Shown here: positions 9,491 through 17,944 of the stretch, one piece after another | Numbering within the stretch: position 1 is the stretch's first letter | Layout of the letters: every line of letters begins with the position of its first letter | Source: Candidatus Altimarinota bacterium | Lineage (GTDB): Bacteria; Patescibacteriota; Gracilibacteria; BD1-5; UBA6164 | DNA length: 52,567 bases | Direction of reading: 5' to 3' | NCBI GenBank assembly: GCA_020629795.1 | Contig: JAHDCR010000005.1 | Coordinates: 1-52,567 of the forward strand | Program-made: the position numbers and the translations under genes | Notes under the pieces: model-generated | What the model was told of the DNA's origin: nothing | Seen by the model: the letters and a program-made list of their open reading frames with translations, nothing else | Database searches by the model: none

Positions 9491-9949
9491 TTATTTACAA
9501 TTGTATATTTGAGGATTTATATAGTCACATATATCTCATACTTGACCTCTCACGTCTCACCTAACATCTTTCAAGGTGTATACACTATCCTGTGAAACGA
9601 GTGTAAATTCTCGTACTTCCTGTGTCCCAAAAATATGTCAGTTTATTGGGCCTACAAATGATATCGGAATATATTGTTTTGGTCCATACTTTTGAGTACA
9701 TGTCATTTGCACCACGGATTGTGTAATCATCTTAATGGGATCTGAGTATGCTCAAGGCACAACTTCAGTTTCACAAGACTCTGGGACATATCAGTTCGGA
9801 ACTCGTTGAGTTAACTTAACATCATTCACCTCTAATATTTCAGAAACAACATATGCGTTATAAGTAGTAATATCAGTAATTTCAACAGATTCTTTATCGC
9901 AAGCAGATAAGCCGAGTGTTGCTAAGAAAGCTAGTGAGAATTTATTCAT
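9491..9949 (-). CDS. Lipoprotein of unknown function
   Basis: A 152-residue predicted lipoprotein: MNKFSLAFLATLGLSAC, with the lipobox Cys at about residue 17, followed by an acidic mature region. Besides the lipobox Cys there are four further cysteines (SCET, MTCTQ, DICDY and the C-terminal NCK), which would allow two disulfides. I recognise no family. Four or more TGA codons read as Gly. It lies just downstream (minus strand) of the tRNA-Arg region, which is divergent. Confidence 0.65.
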
Positions 9950-10117
9950 ATTTATATCTTATTAATAAGACTATGGACGTATCATAATAATGAAAAATAA
10001 AAATAATGCAAGTAGTGTCAAAATCTGAAATTAAACTTTACTTTTTAACAGTTTACATATACTATCGTGGCACTAATGCCGTCTTTTCTTAGTCTCATGA
10101 AGGTTTAAGATAAAAAT

Positions 10118-10193
10118 GCAGTCATAGCTCAGTTGGAAGAGCGCGGGCCTGCGAAGCTCGAGGTCACAGGTTCGAACCCTGTTGATTGCACCA
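10118..10193 (+). tRNA. tRNA-Arg (anticodon GCG)
   Basis: A 76-nt cloverleaf. Acceptor GCAGTCA pairs with TGATTGC; the D stem is GCTC/GAGC; the anticodon stem is CGGGC/GCTCG with loop CTGCGAA, so the anticodon is GCG (reads CGC/CGU). The T arm is ACAGG-TTCGAAC-CCTGT and the CCA end is encoded. GCG in place of the ACG (inosine) usual in bacteria is uncommon. Confidence 0.93.
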
Positions 10194-10289
10194 TAAGTTT
10201 CTCTTGCGATAAGCGAAAGCGAATCGGAAGGAAAGTTACATCTCAAAACAGAATGTTTTGAATAGTGTATAATAGTAACTTATATTGAT

Positions 10290-10366
10290 GCACCCATAGC
10301 TCAATTGGATAGAGTACCGGTCTTCGAAGCCGTTGGTTGCTGGTTCGACTCCAGCTGGGTGCACCA
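10290..10366 (+). tRNA. tRNA-Arg (anticodon TCG)
   Basis: A 77-nt cloverleaf. Acceptor GCACCCA pairs with TGGGTGC, and CCA is encoded. The anticodon loop CTTCGAA gives anticodon UCG (reads CGA and, by wobble, other CGN). The T arm is GCTGG-TTCGACT-CCAGC. The anticodon stem has a C/T mismatch at its top pair (27-43). It lies 96 nt after the other tRNA-Arg and is probably cotranscribed with it. Confidence 0.92.
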
Positions 10367-10380
10367 GTTTAAAGATTAAA

Positions 10381-10410
10381 AAACTTCTAGAAATTTCTAG
10401 AAGTTTTTTG
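10381..10410 (+). terminator. Terminator of the tRNA-Arg pair
   Basis: A 26-nt perfect palindrome centred on TCTAGAAATTTCTAGA and followed by a T-run, 14 nt after the second tRNA-Arg. Its core recurs in the hairpins at 10984 and 11116. Confidence 0.8.
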
Positions 10411-10470
10411 ACTATTACTTTTATGTGTATATAAATATATTTAATATATAGTTTTTGATAAATTTCTCCT

Positions 10471-10908
10471 ATGTCTTTACATCATATAGTACCAAAACAC
10501 CGAGGTGGGTATAAATGAAGAGATAAGAATGTTATACCATTAACAGAACATTTTCATTGAGCATTACATACTATGTTTTGAGATGCCTCTCCTACTCAAC
10601 AAATTCAAGAAATACTATTTTTTGATGCTCCTGAAGGACAGAAGTTTCTAGATTTAGCATTATATTTATGAAGGCTTCAAAAAAAAACTGCAACAAGAAT
10701 ATATAAACCAGGGATAGTGATACAACCTTCCTTACTTCATTTACCAATTAATTATCGATGTAAGAGTCCAAGTAAAATACTAAGAGCAAACTGAGTTTTA
10801 TTTTGAGAGATAAAGCACACAGAAGAAAAAATATGAGTTATTTTATCAATATGAAAAAAAAGTCTTCAACAGGAATTCTCCGAAATAGTAAAAGACTTAC
10901 TTCAATAA
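10471..10908 (+). CDS. HNH-endonuclease-like small protein
   Basis: A 145-residue protein starting MSLHHIVPKHRGG, followed by DKNVIPLTEHFHGALHTMFG. This His-His, Gly-Gly, Asn-x-x-x-Leu, His-x-x-x-His spacing matches the HNH/beta-beta-alpha-metal nuclease pattern often seen in phage and homing endonucleases, and it lies at the extreme N-terminus. The remainder, about 100 residues and rich in Lys/Ile, matches nothing I recognise. Several TGA codons read as Gly. There is no Shine-Dalgarno sequence upstream (TTCTCCT instead). It lies alone between two nearly identical hairpins just after the tRNA-Arg pair. Nuclease activity is inferred from the motif only. A second frame stays open past the stop to 10985, so a 3' frameshift is possible. 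Confidence 0.6.
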
Positions 10909-10983
10909 TAAAAATTCACACTTCATCCAATAACTCTAATAAATTATCTCAACTAATATCTCAGGCACACCAGTTTGCGAAAT

Positions 10984-11018
10984 AAAAAAATCTCTAGAAA
11001 TTCCTAGAGATTTTTTTT
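10984..11018 (+). terminator. Terminator of the HNH-like gene
   Basis: Stem AAATCTCTAGAAA / TTCCTAGAGATTT followed by eight T. It closely resembles the tRNA terminator at 10381 in sequence (shared TCTAGAAATT core). Confidence 0.75.
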
Positions 11019-11115
11019 GATGATAAGAGCTTATATTTTGATAGTATATTATTATTTTCTTAATAGTATTAAAATATAGATAATAATCCAACCTGATTGA
11101 CTTGACTCAATAAAT

Positions 11116-11146
11116 AACCCCTTCTAGAAATATCCAGAAGGGGTTT
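11116..11146. terminator. Stem-loop related to the two preceding hairpins
   Basis: Stem AACCCCTTCT / AGAAGGGGTT around AGAAATATCC. It is the third hairpin within 750 nt carrying the TCTAGAAAT core. It lies 14 nt past the minus-strand lipoprotein stop and could terminate that gene, although the T-run on that strand is weak. Confidence 0.5.
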
Positions 11147-11160
11147 ATATTTATAAGATT

Positions 11161-11631
11161 TTAGTCTATATTAGCACAACCTGTGTAGCTTAGAGCTCCT
11201 GCTGTAAAACTGCTGGAATAAGTATAGACAAGATCACTCATACCATCAGAGCAGCTACCGAGAACTAAATCTAGATTCATATCTGCCGATACCATATTCA
11301 CGGATGTGCCCGAATTAGTTATTGTAACACCTGTAAACGTTGTTGTAGCCATAGGGCCTGTGTCACTAGGCTCTCTGAGAATAAAGGTACTTCCTGAGGC
11401 AGAAAATCACCAAAACGGCTCTGTACCATTTCAGGTAAATGAAGTCGTAGATAGATCTAAACTCTCAGAATCTGTTTCCACATCTCCTTGCTGAGATTGG
11501 TCTCATTGCTCTTGCTGTGAATCTATAACTGTATCCTCTACGGTGAGCATATCAGTATTTTCCTGGCTTTCTTCTTGGCTACAAGAAAATAGTAGTGAGA
11601 TACATACTATAAGAAGTATTATTTTTTTCAT
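11161..11631 (-). CDS. Lipoprotein with a COG3650-like C-terminal segment
   Basis: A 156-residue predicted lipoprotein. The signal MKKIILLIVCISLLFSC puts the lipid-bearing Cys at about residue 17. A low-complexity Gln/Glu/Asp/Ser-rich linker (about 18-60) precedes a compact C-terminal domain. There the pattern CSDGMSDLVYTYSS...YTGCA resembles the CSDGMSDrxYp...GCA signature I know from COG3650-type envelope lipoproteins; this match is from memory and only moderate. The two Cys of that motif could form a disulfide. It lies alone between hairpins. Confidence 0.65.
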
Positions 11632-11696
11632 ATAAAAATATTATGAATTAATACTCTAAGTGTATAGAAAATTATAATAAATCAAATAGCTCAAAA

Positions 11697-11737
11697 AAAC
11701 TAAAAAAGATTCTTAGAGTAAGAATCTTTTTTAGTTT
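11697..11737 (-). terminator. Strong terminator after the LysM-CHAP gene
   Basis: A 19-bp perfect stem (AAACTAAAAAAGATTCTTA and its complement) with a GAG loop, 4 nt past the minus-strand stop at 11742. It contains A and T tracts in both arms. Confidence 0.85.
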
Positions 11738-11741
11738 GAAA

Positions 11742-12857
11742 TTAGTCTACATAGATATATCACTTGATAGTTCTATCATTGATAGGTACTTTACGAGTAG
11801 TTACCTCTCAAAGTGCTCTATAGTTCATATCTGAAACGATAATATGTGTTGATGTCATATCTATTACGATACCAACGTGACCATAATATGGATTATATCC
11901 TCTTCATTCAAATTGAACGATTGCACCAACTCACGGAGTAGTTCCTGTAGCATGTCATTTAGCAGCTGCATTTCTCATCCATTGGTTTGCGTTTCATCTC
12001 CAGTTTACATTTTTATACGAAGCAACATACCAAGTACAGTTTCCCCACACACCTGAGTATGGTTGTCTCCATACGAGATTATATTGACCTGAAGTATTTA
12101 CATACTCACTCTGAGCTTTAGCAGCAAAGCTGTAACCAGAGTTATTACTTGTTGTAGTAGAGGTCGTAGCAGCATATGTTTTTTTAGGAACAACTACTGG
12201 TTTAGGTACTTCTTTCTTAGCTCAAGGAATTATAATAGTATCCCCTATTTTTAGATCATTTGCACTGAGAAGCAGGTTTTGACGCATGATATCTTCACTA
12301 TCAATATCGTATTTTTGAGCAAGACCTCCTACAGTTTCACCAGAAACTACAGTGTGTATCAAACCTGAAACAGGTGGAACTTTTATTATATCTCCAGGTT
12401 GTATCACATGGCTTGATGCAAAATCATTAGCCCAATAAATAGAATCTCGAGTAATATTAAATTTACCAGCTATCAGAGCTACACTATCACCACCTTTTAC
12501 TTCATATTCGATGATTTCTTTTGTTGCAGAAACATCTCTATTATCTTCATCGAGTGCTGCATTTACAAAGAGATATGAGTCTTTTGATTGTATAAAAACA
12601 TCACCATCTCACAGTGTAGTTTCCTGCGAAAAATATGATGAAATAATGGTAGACTCATCAATATCTCCTCTATAAAACTCTGTATCAGAGTTTACAAAGC
12701 TTGCAAACGAAGGATAAATCGGAAGCATAAATAGAGCAATAATAGAAACTGCTGTAAGTCATGTCTTTCCTGTCTTTTTAGTACCAGCATATAGATTGTG
12801 CTGTAATACTCTTGAGTGTCGCTCAATACGAGCTCTTAAATTAATTTTGGATCCCAA
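11742..12857 (-). CDS. LysM-CHAP peptidoglycan hydrolase
   Basis: A 371-residue envelope protein that probably cleaves peptidoglycan. Order: basic N-terminus (RARIERHSRVLQHN), a membrane or signal segment at about 36-52 (LTAVSIIALFMLPIYP), two LysM repeats (about 125-212; IEYEVKGGDSVALIAGKF and IHTVVSGETVGGLAQKYDI), a Ser/Thr linker, and a C-terminal CHAP domain. The CHAP catalytic Cys274 is in NCTWYVA and His327 in YYGHVGIVI. No ATG gives the full frame: I use the TTG at 12857, because a TAA at 12867-12869 separates it from an ATG at 12896 that has a strong AGGAGA site. TGA-Gly codons occur in the CHAP and LysM domains. Confidence 0.85.
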
Positions 12858-12866
12858 AACTTTATT

Positions 12867-12896
12867 TTAGAAATTATTCTTCACGAATCTCCTCAT
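12867..12896 (-). CDS. Possible leader peptide MRRFVKNNF upstream of LysM-CHAP
   Basis: A 9-codon ORF starting with ATG (12896-12894) and ending in TAA (12869-12867). It is preceded by TAGGAGAAAATA, one of the clearest Shine-Dalgarno sites in the window, and lies in the same frame as the LysM-CHAP gene, whose first usable start (TTG) is 12 nt after this stop. It may be a leader peptide for translational control, or the real N-terminus interrupted by a nonsense or sequencing change. Confidence 0.4.
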   Translation of the reverse strand: MRRFVKNNF

Positions 12897-12953
12897 TATT
12901 TTCTCCTAGTGTAAATCAGTTATCTTAATTTCTTCTTAAATACCACTTCTTAT

Positions 12954-12962
12954 ATTATACCA
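12954..12962 (-). promoter_or_regulatory. Extended -10 promoter element for the LysM-CHAP unit
   Basis: On the minus strand TGGTATAAT (an extended -10, TGnTATAAT) lies about 60 nt upstream of the leader ATG, directly after the T-tract of the L21 terminator. No clear -35 is visible because the terminator occupies that region. Confidence 0.45.
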
Positions 12963-12984
12963 AAAAACATCGCGAAAAGCGATA
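12963..12984 (-). terminator. Terminator of rplU
   Basis: The minus strand reads ATCGCTTTTCGCGAT followed by a T-run (GTTTTTTG), just past the L21 stop. The stem is short (5-6 bp), with a TTTTC loop. Confidence 0.65.
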
Positions 12985-13296
12985 TTATTTGATAGACGTT
13001 ACCTCTAATTGTGTTATATGTGCTCTAAAACCAGTATTTTTCATATACCTTTTTTTAGATTTCATCTTGAAAACTCTTACTTTATCACCTTTCTTTTGGT
13101 CGAGTACTTTAAATTCAACTTTAGAACCTTCTACAGTTGGAGTTCCTACTTTAGTTTCTTTTCCATCAAGATCTGAAACAAGTAGAGCTTCTACTGATAT
13201 TTTTTTACCAACTTCTGCATCTTGTTTTTTTACTTCGATGATATCACCTTTTTGAACCATGAATTGATTCCCTCCTAATTCTACTACTGCTAACAT
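12985..13296 (-). CDS. rplU: 50S ribosomal protein L21
   Basis: A 103-residue ribosomal protein L21 of normal length, starting MLAVVELGGNQFMVQKGD (cf. MYAVIxxGGKQyxVxxGD) and ending with KVRVFKMKSKKRYMKNTGFRAHIT, the rRNA-contacting basic segment. It binds 23S rRNA in the large subunit. The usual partner rpmA (L27) is not directly downstream; instead a terminator and an unrelated unit follow. It has no internal TGA, so its reading is the same in either code. No Shine-Dalgarno sequence precedes the ATG. Confidence 0.97.
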   Translation of the reverse strand: MLAVVELGGNQFMVQKGDIIEVKKQDAEVGKKISVEALLVSDLDGKETKVGTPTVEGSKVEFKVLDQKKGDKVRVFKMKSKKRYMKNTGFRAHITQLEVTSIK

Positions 13297-13427
13297 GAGC
13301 GTTATAATTATGTTGTAAATACAAATCTGTTTGCAAAAACAGAAAAAATAAATCCCTAATTTACTTATTTCTTATGTTTTTATTACGGCCTGCAAGCCAC
13401 AAATACTTGTATTGCTTAAATATTTAA

Positions 13428-13502
13428 TGGTTGGGATGGTAGGGATCGAACCTACGCATGGAGGAGTCAAAGTCCCCTGCCTTACCACTTGGCTACATCC
13501 CA
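13428..13502 (-). tRNA. tRNA-Gln (anticodon TTG)
   Basis: A 75-nt cloverleaf on the minus strand. Acceptor TGGGATG pairs with CATCCCA; the anticodon stem is GGGGA/TCCTC and the loop CTTTGAC gives anticodon UUG (CAA/CAG). The T arm is GTAGG-TTCGATC-CCTAC and CCA is encoded. A T at position 1 is typical of tRNA-Gln. Confidence 0.95.
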
Positions 13503-13617
13503 ATATTTTCAGGGCCCGCTTATTATATAAATAGGAGAAAAAAGTCAAAATTATTTTGCTGTTTTTTTTCTTTTCGCTATGCTATATCACGCAATAATTA
13601 AATAAATATATAACTTT

Positions 13618-14070
13618 ATGATGAAACTTTTAGGACTTATTATGAAACGTCCATCTGATTCTCAAATCAGAATAGCCAAAGTAGTTCTCGGGATTATGCT
13701 GATTCTTACAGGAATTGCTGCTTTTAATCTACAAAACTTAGTATTAGAAAATAGCATATTAGGGATTTCACTTACCCCATCAGCAAAAGAATATCTATCG
13801 TATATAATAATAGGAATAGGAGCTATACCTCTCGTACTATGAGGACTTGATATTAATATTCTTTCAAGAGGAAGAACAAGAATTCTTCAAATAACTTTCT
13901 GAATTCTCTTATTCATTATTTCTGGAGCATTCGTAGAAACTCCAACCCTATCTGTTGATATATTCTATTTCCTTCTAGGGCTTGTAGTATTTTTTGCTGG
14001 TGTTACCGGTAAAGCTATTACAAAAAAAGGACTAAAAACAGGGCAAAAAATCACAAAAATAAGAGTATAG
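13618..14070 (+). CDS. Four-helix membrane protein, unknown
   Basis: A 150-residue protein with four predicted membrane helices: about 20-39 (KVVLGIMLILTGIAAF), 60-79 (YIIIGIGAIPLVLGG), 92-108 (QITFGILLFIISGAF) and 115-132 (DIFYFLLGLVVFFAGVTG), ending in a Lys-rich tail. Two TGA-Gly codons, in PLVLGGLD and TFGIL, connect the pieces. I recognise no family; the spacing of four short helices resembles small SdpI- or DoxX-like membrane proteins, but I would not assign it. It is a single-gene unit with its own terminator. Confidence 0.6.
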
Positions 14071-14084
14071 ATACATCTTATAAT

Positions 14085-14120
14085 AAAAAACACACACATT
14101 CAAGGAGGTGTGTGTTTTTT
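14085..14120. terminator. Bidirectional terminator
   Basis: Stem AAAAAACACACAC / GTGTGTGTTTTTT around ATTCAAGGAG, between the convergent membrane-protein gene (stop 14070, plus) and the VF530 gene (stop 14119, minus), whose stop codon overlaps its edge. Confidence 0.85.
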
Positions 14121-14337
14121 ATTTCTTGGAAATATACTCTACATATAGGTCTTCTACTTTCTTCCTTGCCCAGGGAGTTTTTCTGAGAAATTTAAGACTA
14201 GATTTGATACTAGGATTGGAATGAAAGCAATTCATAGTAAGTCTCGTATCAAGTCAATCAAATCAATAGTAATCTACAAGTTCCTCTACAATATTTTTAA
14301 GTGAAATACCATGGAGTATTTCATGTTCTGTTTTCAT
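14119..14337 (-). CDS. VF530/DUF2132 family small DNA-binding protein
   Basis: A 72-residue protein with the complete VF530/DUF2132 pattern: [25 protein letters not shown], an internal NCF, then [25 protein letters not shown]. The family is annotated as DNA-binding from the Aliivibrio VF530 structure, but its biological role is not known. Two TGA-Gly codons in YYGFDGLD. It is the last gene of the minus-strand unit headed by hisS, 18 nt after the small exported protein. Confidence 0.85.
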
Positions 14338-14355
14338 ATTTTCTAATACATTAAG

Positions 14356-14694
14356 TTATTTCTTCATATACATATCTAAACACGCTAATAAGTTAGAACT
14401 AGTAGAAGTACAATAAGCAATGACTGCGTCTTCTATATCTTGCATTGGTATGTGTATATTCATTCATCATCACTGTGTATTTGCAGCAGTTCATAACGCA
14501 AGTAATCATGCTCAAACCACTACTTCTTCTCTCGTTAAATCTGGAATATGAATTTTATTTTCTAGCATTCCCTCAGCGGAGCTTGGATGAGATAAGGTCA
14601 TTCAAACACATAAAGCCATAGAAAAAATAACACCCTCAACAACTCAAGATATATCCTTTTGAGCGTTAGAAAGAGTGTTATTTATCTTTAGCAT
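14356..14694 (-). CDS. Small exported or membrane protein, unknown
   Basis: A 112-residue protein with one hydrophobic segment at about 17-36 (GVVEGVIFSMALCVGMTL) and a second, weaker one near 64-74 (VVGAGLLALG), then a Gly/Gln-rich turn (TAANTQGGGMNIHIP) and a C-terminal helix with two Cys. It starts 3 nt after the hisS stop and is surely cotranscribed. I recognise no family. Seven or so TGA-Gly codons make it undetectable under the standard code. Confidence 0.6.
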
Positions 14695-14697
14695 ATA

Positions 14698-16020
14698 TTA
14701 TTCTTCTATAACTTTAGGGGGTTCATTTTGTTGCAGATCTCGACTTGGTTCATAAAAATCAAGTTTATCTTTTCCTATTTTTTCAATAATATAATCAATA
14801 AGTTCTTCTTTTTTTACTTCTTCCTGAGTTCCTGCAGGGATATTTCTCACTTGGAAAATTCCATTTCGAGCCTCCATAACTCCAACTAATACTACGTAAG
14901 TAGATCATATTCTTTGAGCTTTAAGCATTTGTTCCTTAATTGATGGAGTTCAGAGTGATGCCATTGTATTAATTCATTTTGCTCTCGCTTCCAGAGAGAG
15001 TGGAAACACTACTCTCTTGGCTTCATCACCAAGTTGCACAAAATACAGGTCAATTTGATCTTTATTTTTTATAGAAATATGTCGAGCCTTTAAGTCATCG
15101 ATAATATGTCCTACATCGAGTGAAAATCATGCTGCTGGATAATCTTTAGGACTTCATATATTTTTTGCAAGTGTATCATATCTCCCTCATGATGCTACAA
15201 CTCTTCCATTTTCATCTATAAATTCCCAAACCGAATTAGTATAGTGACCTTCTGGAAAAAATAAGGTATGATCTTCGGTATAAGAGATTCAAAGATCATC
15301 GAGATACAACTTAAATGTTTCATGATGTTTTTTAGAATCTTTTTTTAAAAATTTTAAAATACTCGGAGCACTCTGCGCTAATATCTTATCATCCTCATTA
15401 TCAGAGTAGAATACAGCAAGTTTGTTATTTTTATAAGCCTCTGCAGTCTCTGGAGACATAATTCAGGTTTTGTTCGCGAAAAAACTTTCAAGCTCCTCAC
15501 CGAATTTATCCATTTCTTTCTGTGCTCAATATGAATTTATTCTAATTGTGATACCATCTCAAAGACCTATTTTACCCAGAGCTGTATAAATCATATAAAT
15601 GTTCTGCGCATCTATTATAGGATCACTCTCCCCTATAATTTCTCATCCAATAGTATACTGTTCTTTACGCTGACGAGCTTGTCGAAAACATCTCTCCATA
15701 TAGTAATAATAAACTGGTTGAAGCTCTTCAAATTTTTCATTTTCTACATATGCCCTCATAATACCAAGCGTCGCTGATGGTAAAAGTGCTACATCTACAT
15801 CATCTTTATTATGAAAATGATAGAGTCCATACATGTTTTGATTTTCAGGATACACTTTTCTTAAAAGTGAAGTCTCCTCTATAAGTGGGGTTGAAATACG
15901 ACGAAACCCATTTTTACGGAATTCATGACGAAATACTTTTTTTAGAAAGGTAAGATATTTATGATCCTCAGGAAAAATATCTCTCGTTCATTCTAATCTT
16001 TTTTCAATCGTATTCTCCAT
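14698..16020 (-). CDS. hisS: Histidyl-tRNA synthetase
   Basis: A 440-residue class II aminoacyl-tRNA synthetase that charges tRNA-His. Visible: the N-terminal TRDIFPEDHKYLTFLKKVFRHEFRKNGF; motif 2 region QPVYYYYMERCFRQARQRK followed by YTIGGEIIG (usual form R...E.p..GRyReF.Q...E..G); and motif 3-type VVASGGRYDTLAKNIG followed by AAGFSLDVGHI. The C-terminal anticodon-binding domain includes DLYFVQLGDEAK and the YVVLVGVMEARNG segment. It is somewhat divergent around motif 2 but of normal length. The junction at 15643 is a TGA in YTIGGEI. It heads an operon with the small exported protein and the VF530 gene. Confidence 0.93.
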
Positions 16021-16144
16021 AGTATATTATGTTATTTTTAAGTCTAAACCTTTACCTATTATATCATAAAGTATATACTTTTCAAAGTTGTTTTATTTTC
16101 TTTTTTTTGTAAGATAATTTTATTATTATTCATCTTACAAATAT

Positions 16145-16783
16145 ATGCTTTTAGAGTTAAATTCTCAGTTTTTTGATTATATGCAAGGTTTTTCAAATAT
16201 ACCTTATATAGGATATATTGCTGACCTACCTATATTCTTTCTTCCTACTTTTCTCGCTTGAATGTGGATATATTATACTTTTTTTCAAGAAAAAAATACG
16301 AATCTCTTAAGTAAGATTAAAGATAAATTTTCTTCAAATGAGACATTTTACACAGCTAAACGACTAGACCTTTTACACATATTTTATGCTTGTATTTTAG
16401 GACTTGTATTTTCTTACATTATAAAACTATTTGTAGATATAGATCGTCCAGACACATATTTAGAGCAGACTTGAAACCTCATTATGAGCACAATACCTGC
16501 TAAGAGTTTTCCATCTGATCATGCGACTGTGAGCTTTGCTTTTACTATTTCTCTCTTTTTTGCTGGTTTCAAAAAAGTGGGGTACATATTTTTGCCTTTT
16601 GTTATTATTATGAATATTTCAAGAATTATAGCATGAGTACACTGGCCACTTGATATACTAGCTGGAACTATAGTAGGTATTTCTGCAGCAATCATTACTT
16701 TCAAATATATTGTTCCACTGAAACTTGTAAAATCTGGTGATATATTGATAATAGGAATAATGAAAAAATTAAGACTTTATTAA
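16145..16783 (+). CDS. PAP2-family membrane phosphatase
   Basis: A 212-residue integral membrane protein of the PAP2 (phosphatidic acid phosphatase type 2) superfamily. The three catalytic motifs are present: KLFVDIDRPD (KxxxxxxRP), FPSDHAT (a PSDH variant of PSGH) and SRIIAGVHWPLDILAG (SRxxxxxHxxxD). About five membrane helices. It starts 13 nt before murG, with which it is likely cotranscribed. Bacterial members dephosphorylate undecaprenyl pyrophosphate or phosphatidylglycerol phosphate; the murG neighbour favours the undecaprenyl role (inference). Several TGA-Gly codons, including the Gly of AGVHWP. Confidence 0.9.
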
Positions 16784-16796
16784 TCTGAGAAACTCT

Positions 16797-17834
16797 ATGG
16801 AAAAATCGAAAAGAATTATTTTTACAGGAGGATGAACTGGTGGTCACGTAACTCCGATAGAAAGCCTCTATAACTATATCGAAGAGACCAGTCACAATCG
16901 GTATTTATGGCTGTGAGAAAGAGATTCACTAGAAGAATCTGCTGCTGCAAAACTTGGTATTGAATTCAAAGATATAGCAGCTTGAAAAATACGTAGATAT
17001 TGGGATGTAAGAAATTTCTACGAACCACTTAAAAATCTTACAGGAATTTTTGAATCACTCTACTATATATTTAAATTCAAGGGTGAAATAGTCTTCTCAA
17101 AATGATGATTTGTTTCAGTGCCAGCAGTCATTGCAGCATTTTTACTCAGAAAAAAAATCTATATACATGAGTCTGATGCTGTTATGTGACTTGCAAATAA
17201 AATCACCAGCAAATTTGCAAGCAAAGTATTTTACACTTTTCCAAATGAAAAATCAGGAAAACATATTCACAGCTGACCTATTGTAAATCCTGTTATGCTT
17301 GATAGTGTAAAATCGCTCTCAAAAACTGAAAATGAAAGACTTACTGTCCTCGTTATTGCGTGAAGCCAAGGATCACAAAAAATATTTGAGCAGCTTGTAA
17401 AAATGCTCCCAGATTGCTCTGATATTGATTTTCATGTTATCATGGGAACAAATAGTGATGCAAGCCTTAAAGCGCAACTGGGAAATTATGGAAACGTAAA
17501 AGTTTATGGATACATTTCTCAAAAAGAACTTTCAAAACTCTATGTTGTATCTGATATCGCAATTAGTAGAGGAAGCTCAACTCTTTGGGAACTCTTTTAT
17601 TTTGGGATTCACACCATCATCATTCCCCTCAAGGCTACGGGGTGAAATCATCAGTATCACAATGGGAAATACTTTGCTGAAAATTATGGAAGTGACCTGC
17701 TCGACGAAGATGAAAATCTCTCACTAGAAATATTCCGAAAACTTCAAAAATATAAGAATTTACGTAAAACAGGTCTGAACTTAGAATGATATCTCGATGG
17801 ACTTAATATGATCAAAGAAGAAATAGAAAAATAA
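16797..17834 (+). CDS. murG: UDP-N-acetylglucosamine:lipid I GlcNAc transferase MurG
   Basis: A 345-residue glycosyltransferase that adds GlcNAc to lipid I to make lipid II on the inner face of the membrane. N-domain: IIFTGGGTGGHVTP, in which Gly13 of the GGTGGH loop is TGA; then KGGFVSVPAVIAAF and IHESDAVMGLANKI (cf. HEQNaxpGxaNr). C-domain: VLVIAGSQGSQKIFEQ, the YISQKELSKLYVVSDIAISR segment, GSSTLWELFYFG, and PLKATGGNHQYHNGKYF (cf. P...a..dhQ..NA). Length is close to E. coli MurG. It follows the PAP2 gene and ends at a terminator. Confidence 0.96.
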
Positions 17835-17852
17835 GAAAATTAATTTTCTCCT

Positions 17853-17885
17853 AAAAAAGAGCTGCTCTGGCAAGCTCTTTTTTTT
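17853..17885 (+). terminator. Terminator after murG
   Basis: Stem AAAAAAGAGCT / AGCTCTTTTTTT with a GCTCTGGCA-type loop, 18 nt past the murG stop. Confidence 0.85.
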
Positions 17886-17944
17886 GCGCGTAGAAAAAAT
17901 ATGTATTACACTTACTTATATGCCTTATTTTTCATAACAAACAT

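Noticed and set aside
10194-10289. Possible promoter (TATAAT) between the two tRNA-Arg genes
   Set aside because: A TATAAT-like string is present near 10269, but no -35 at proper spacing could be found, so cotranscription of the pair is the simpler reading.
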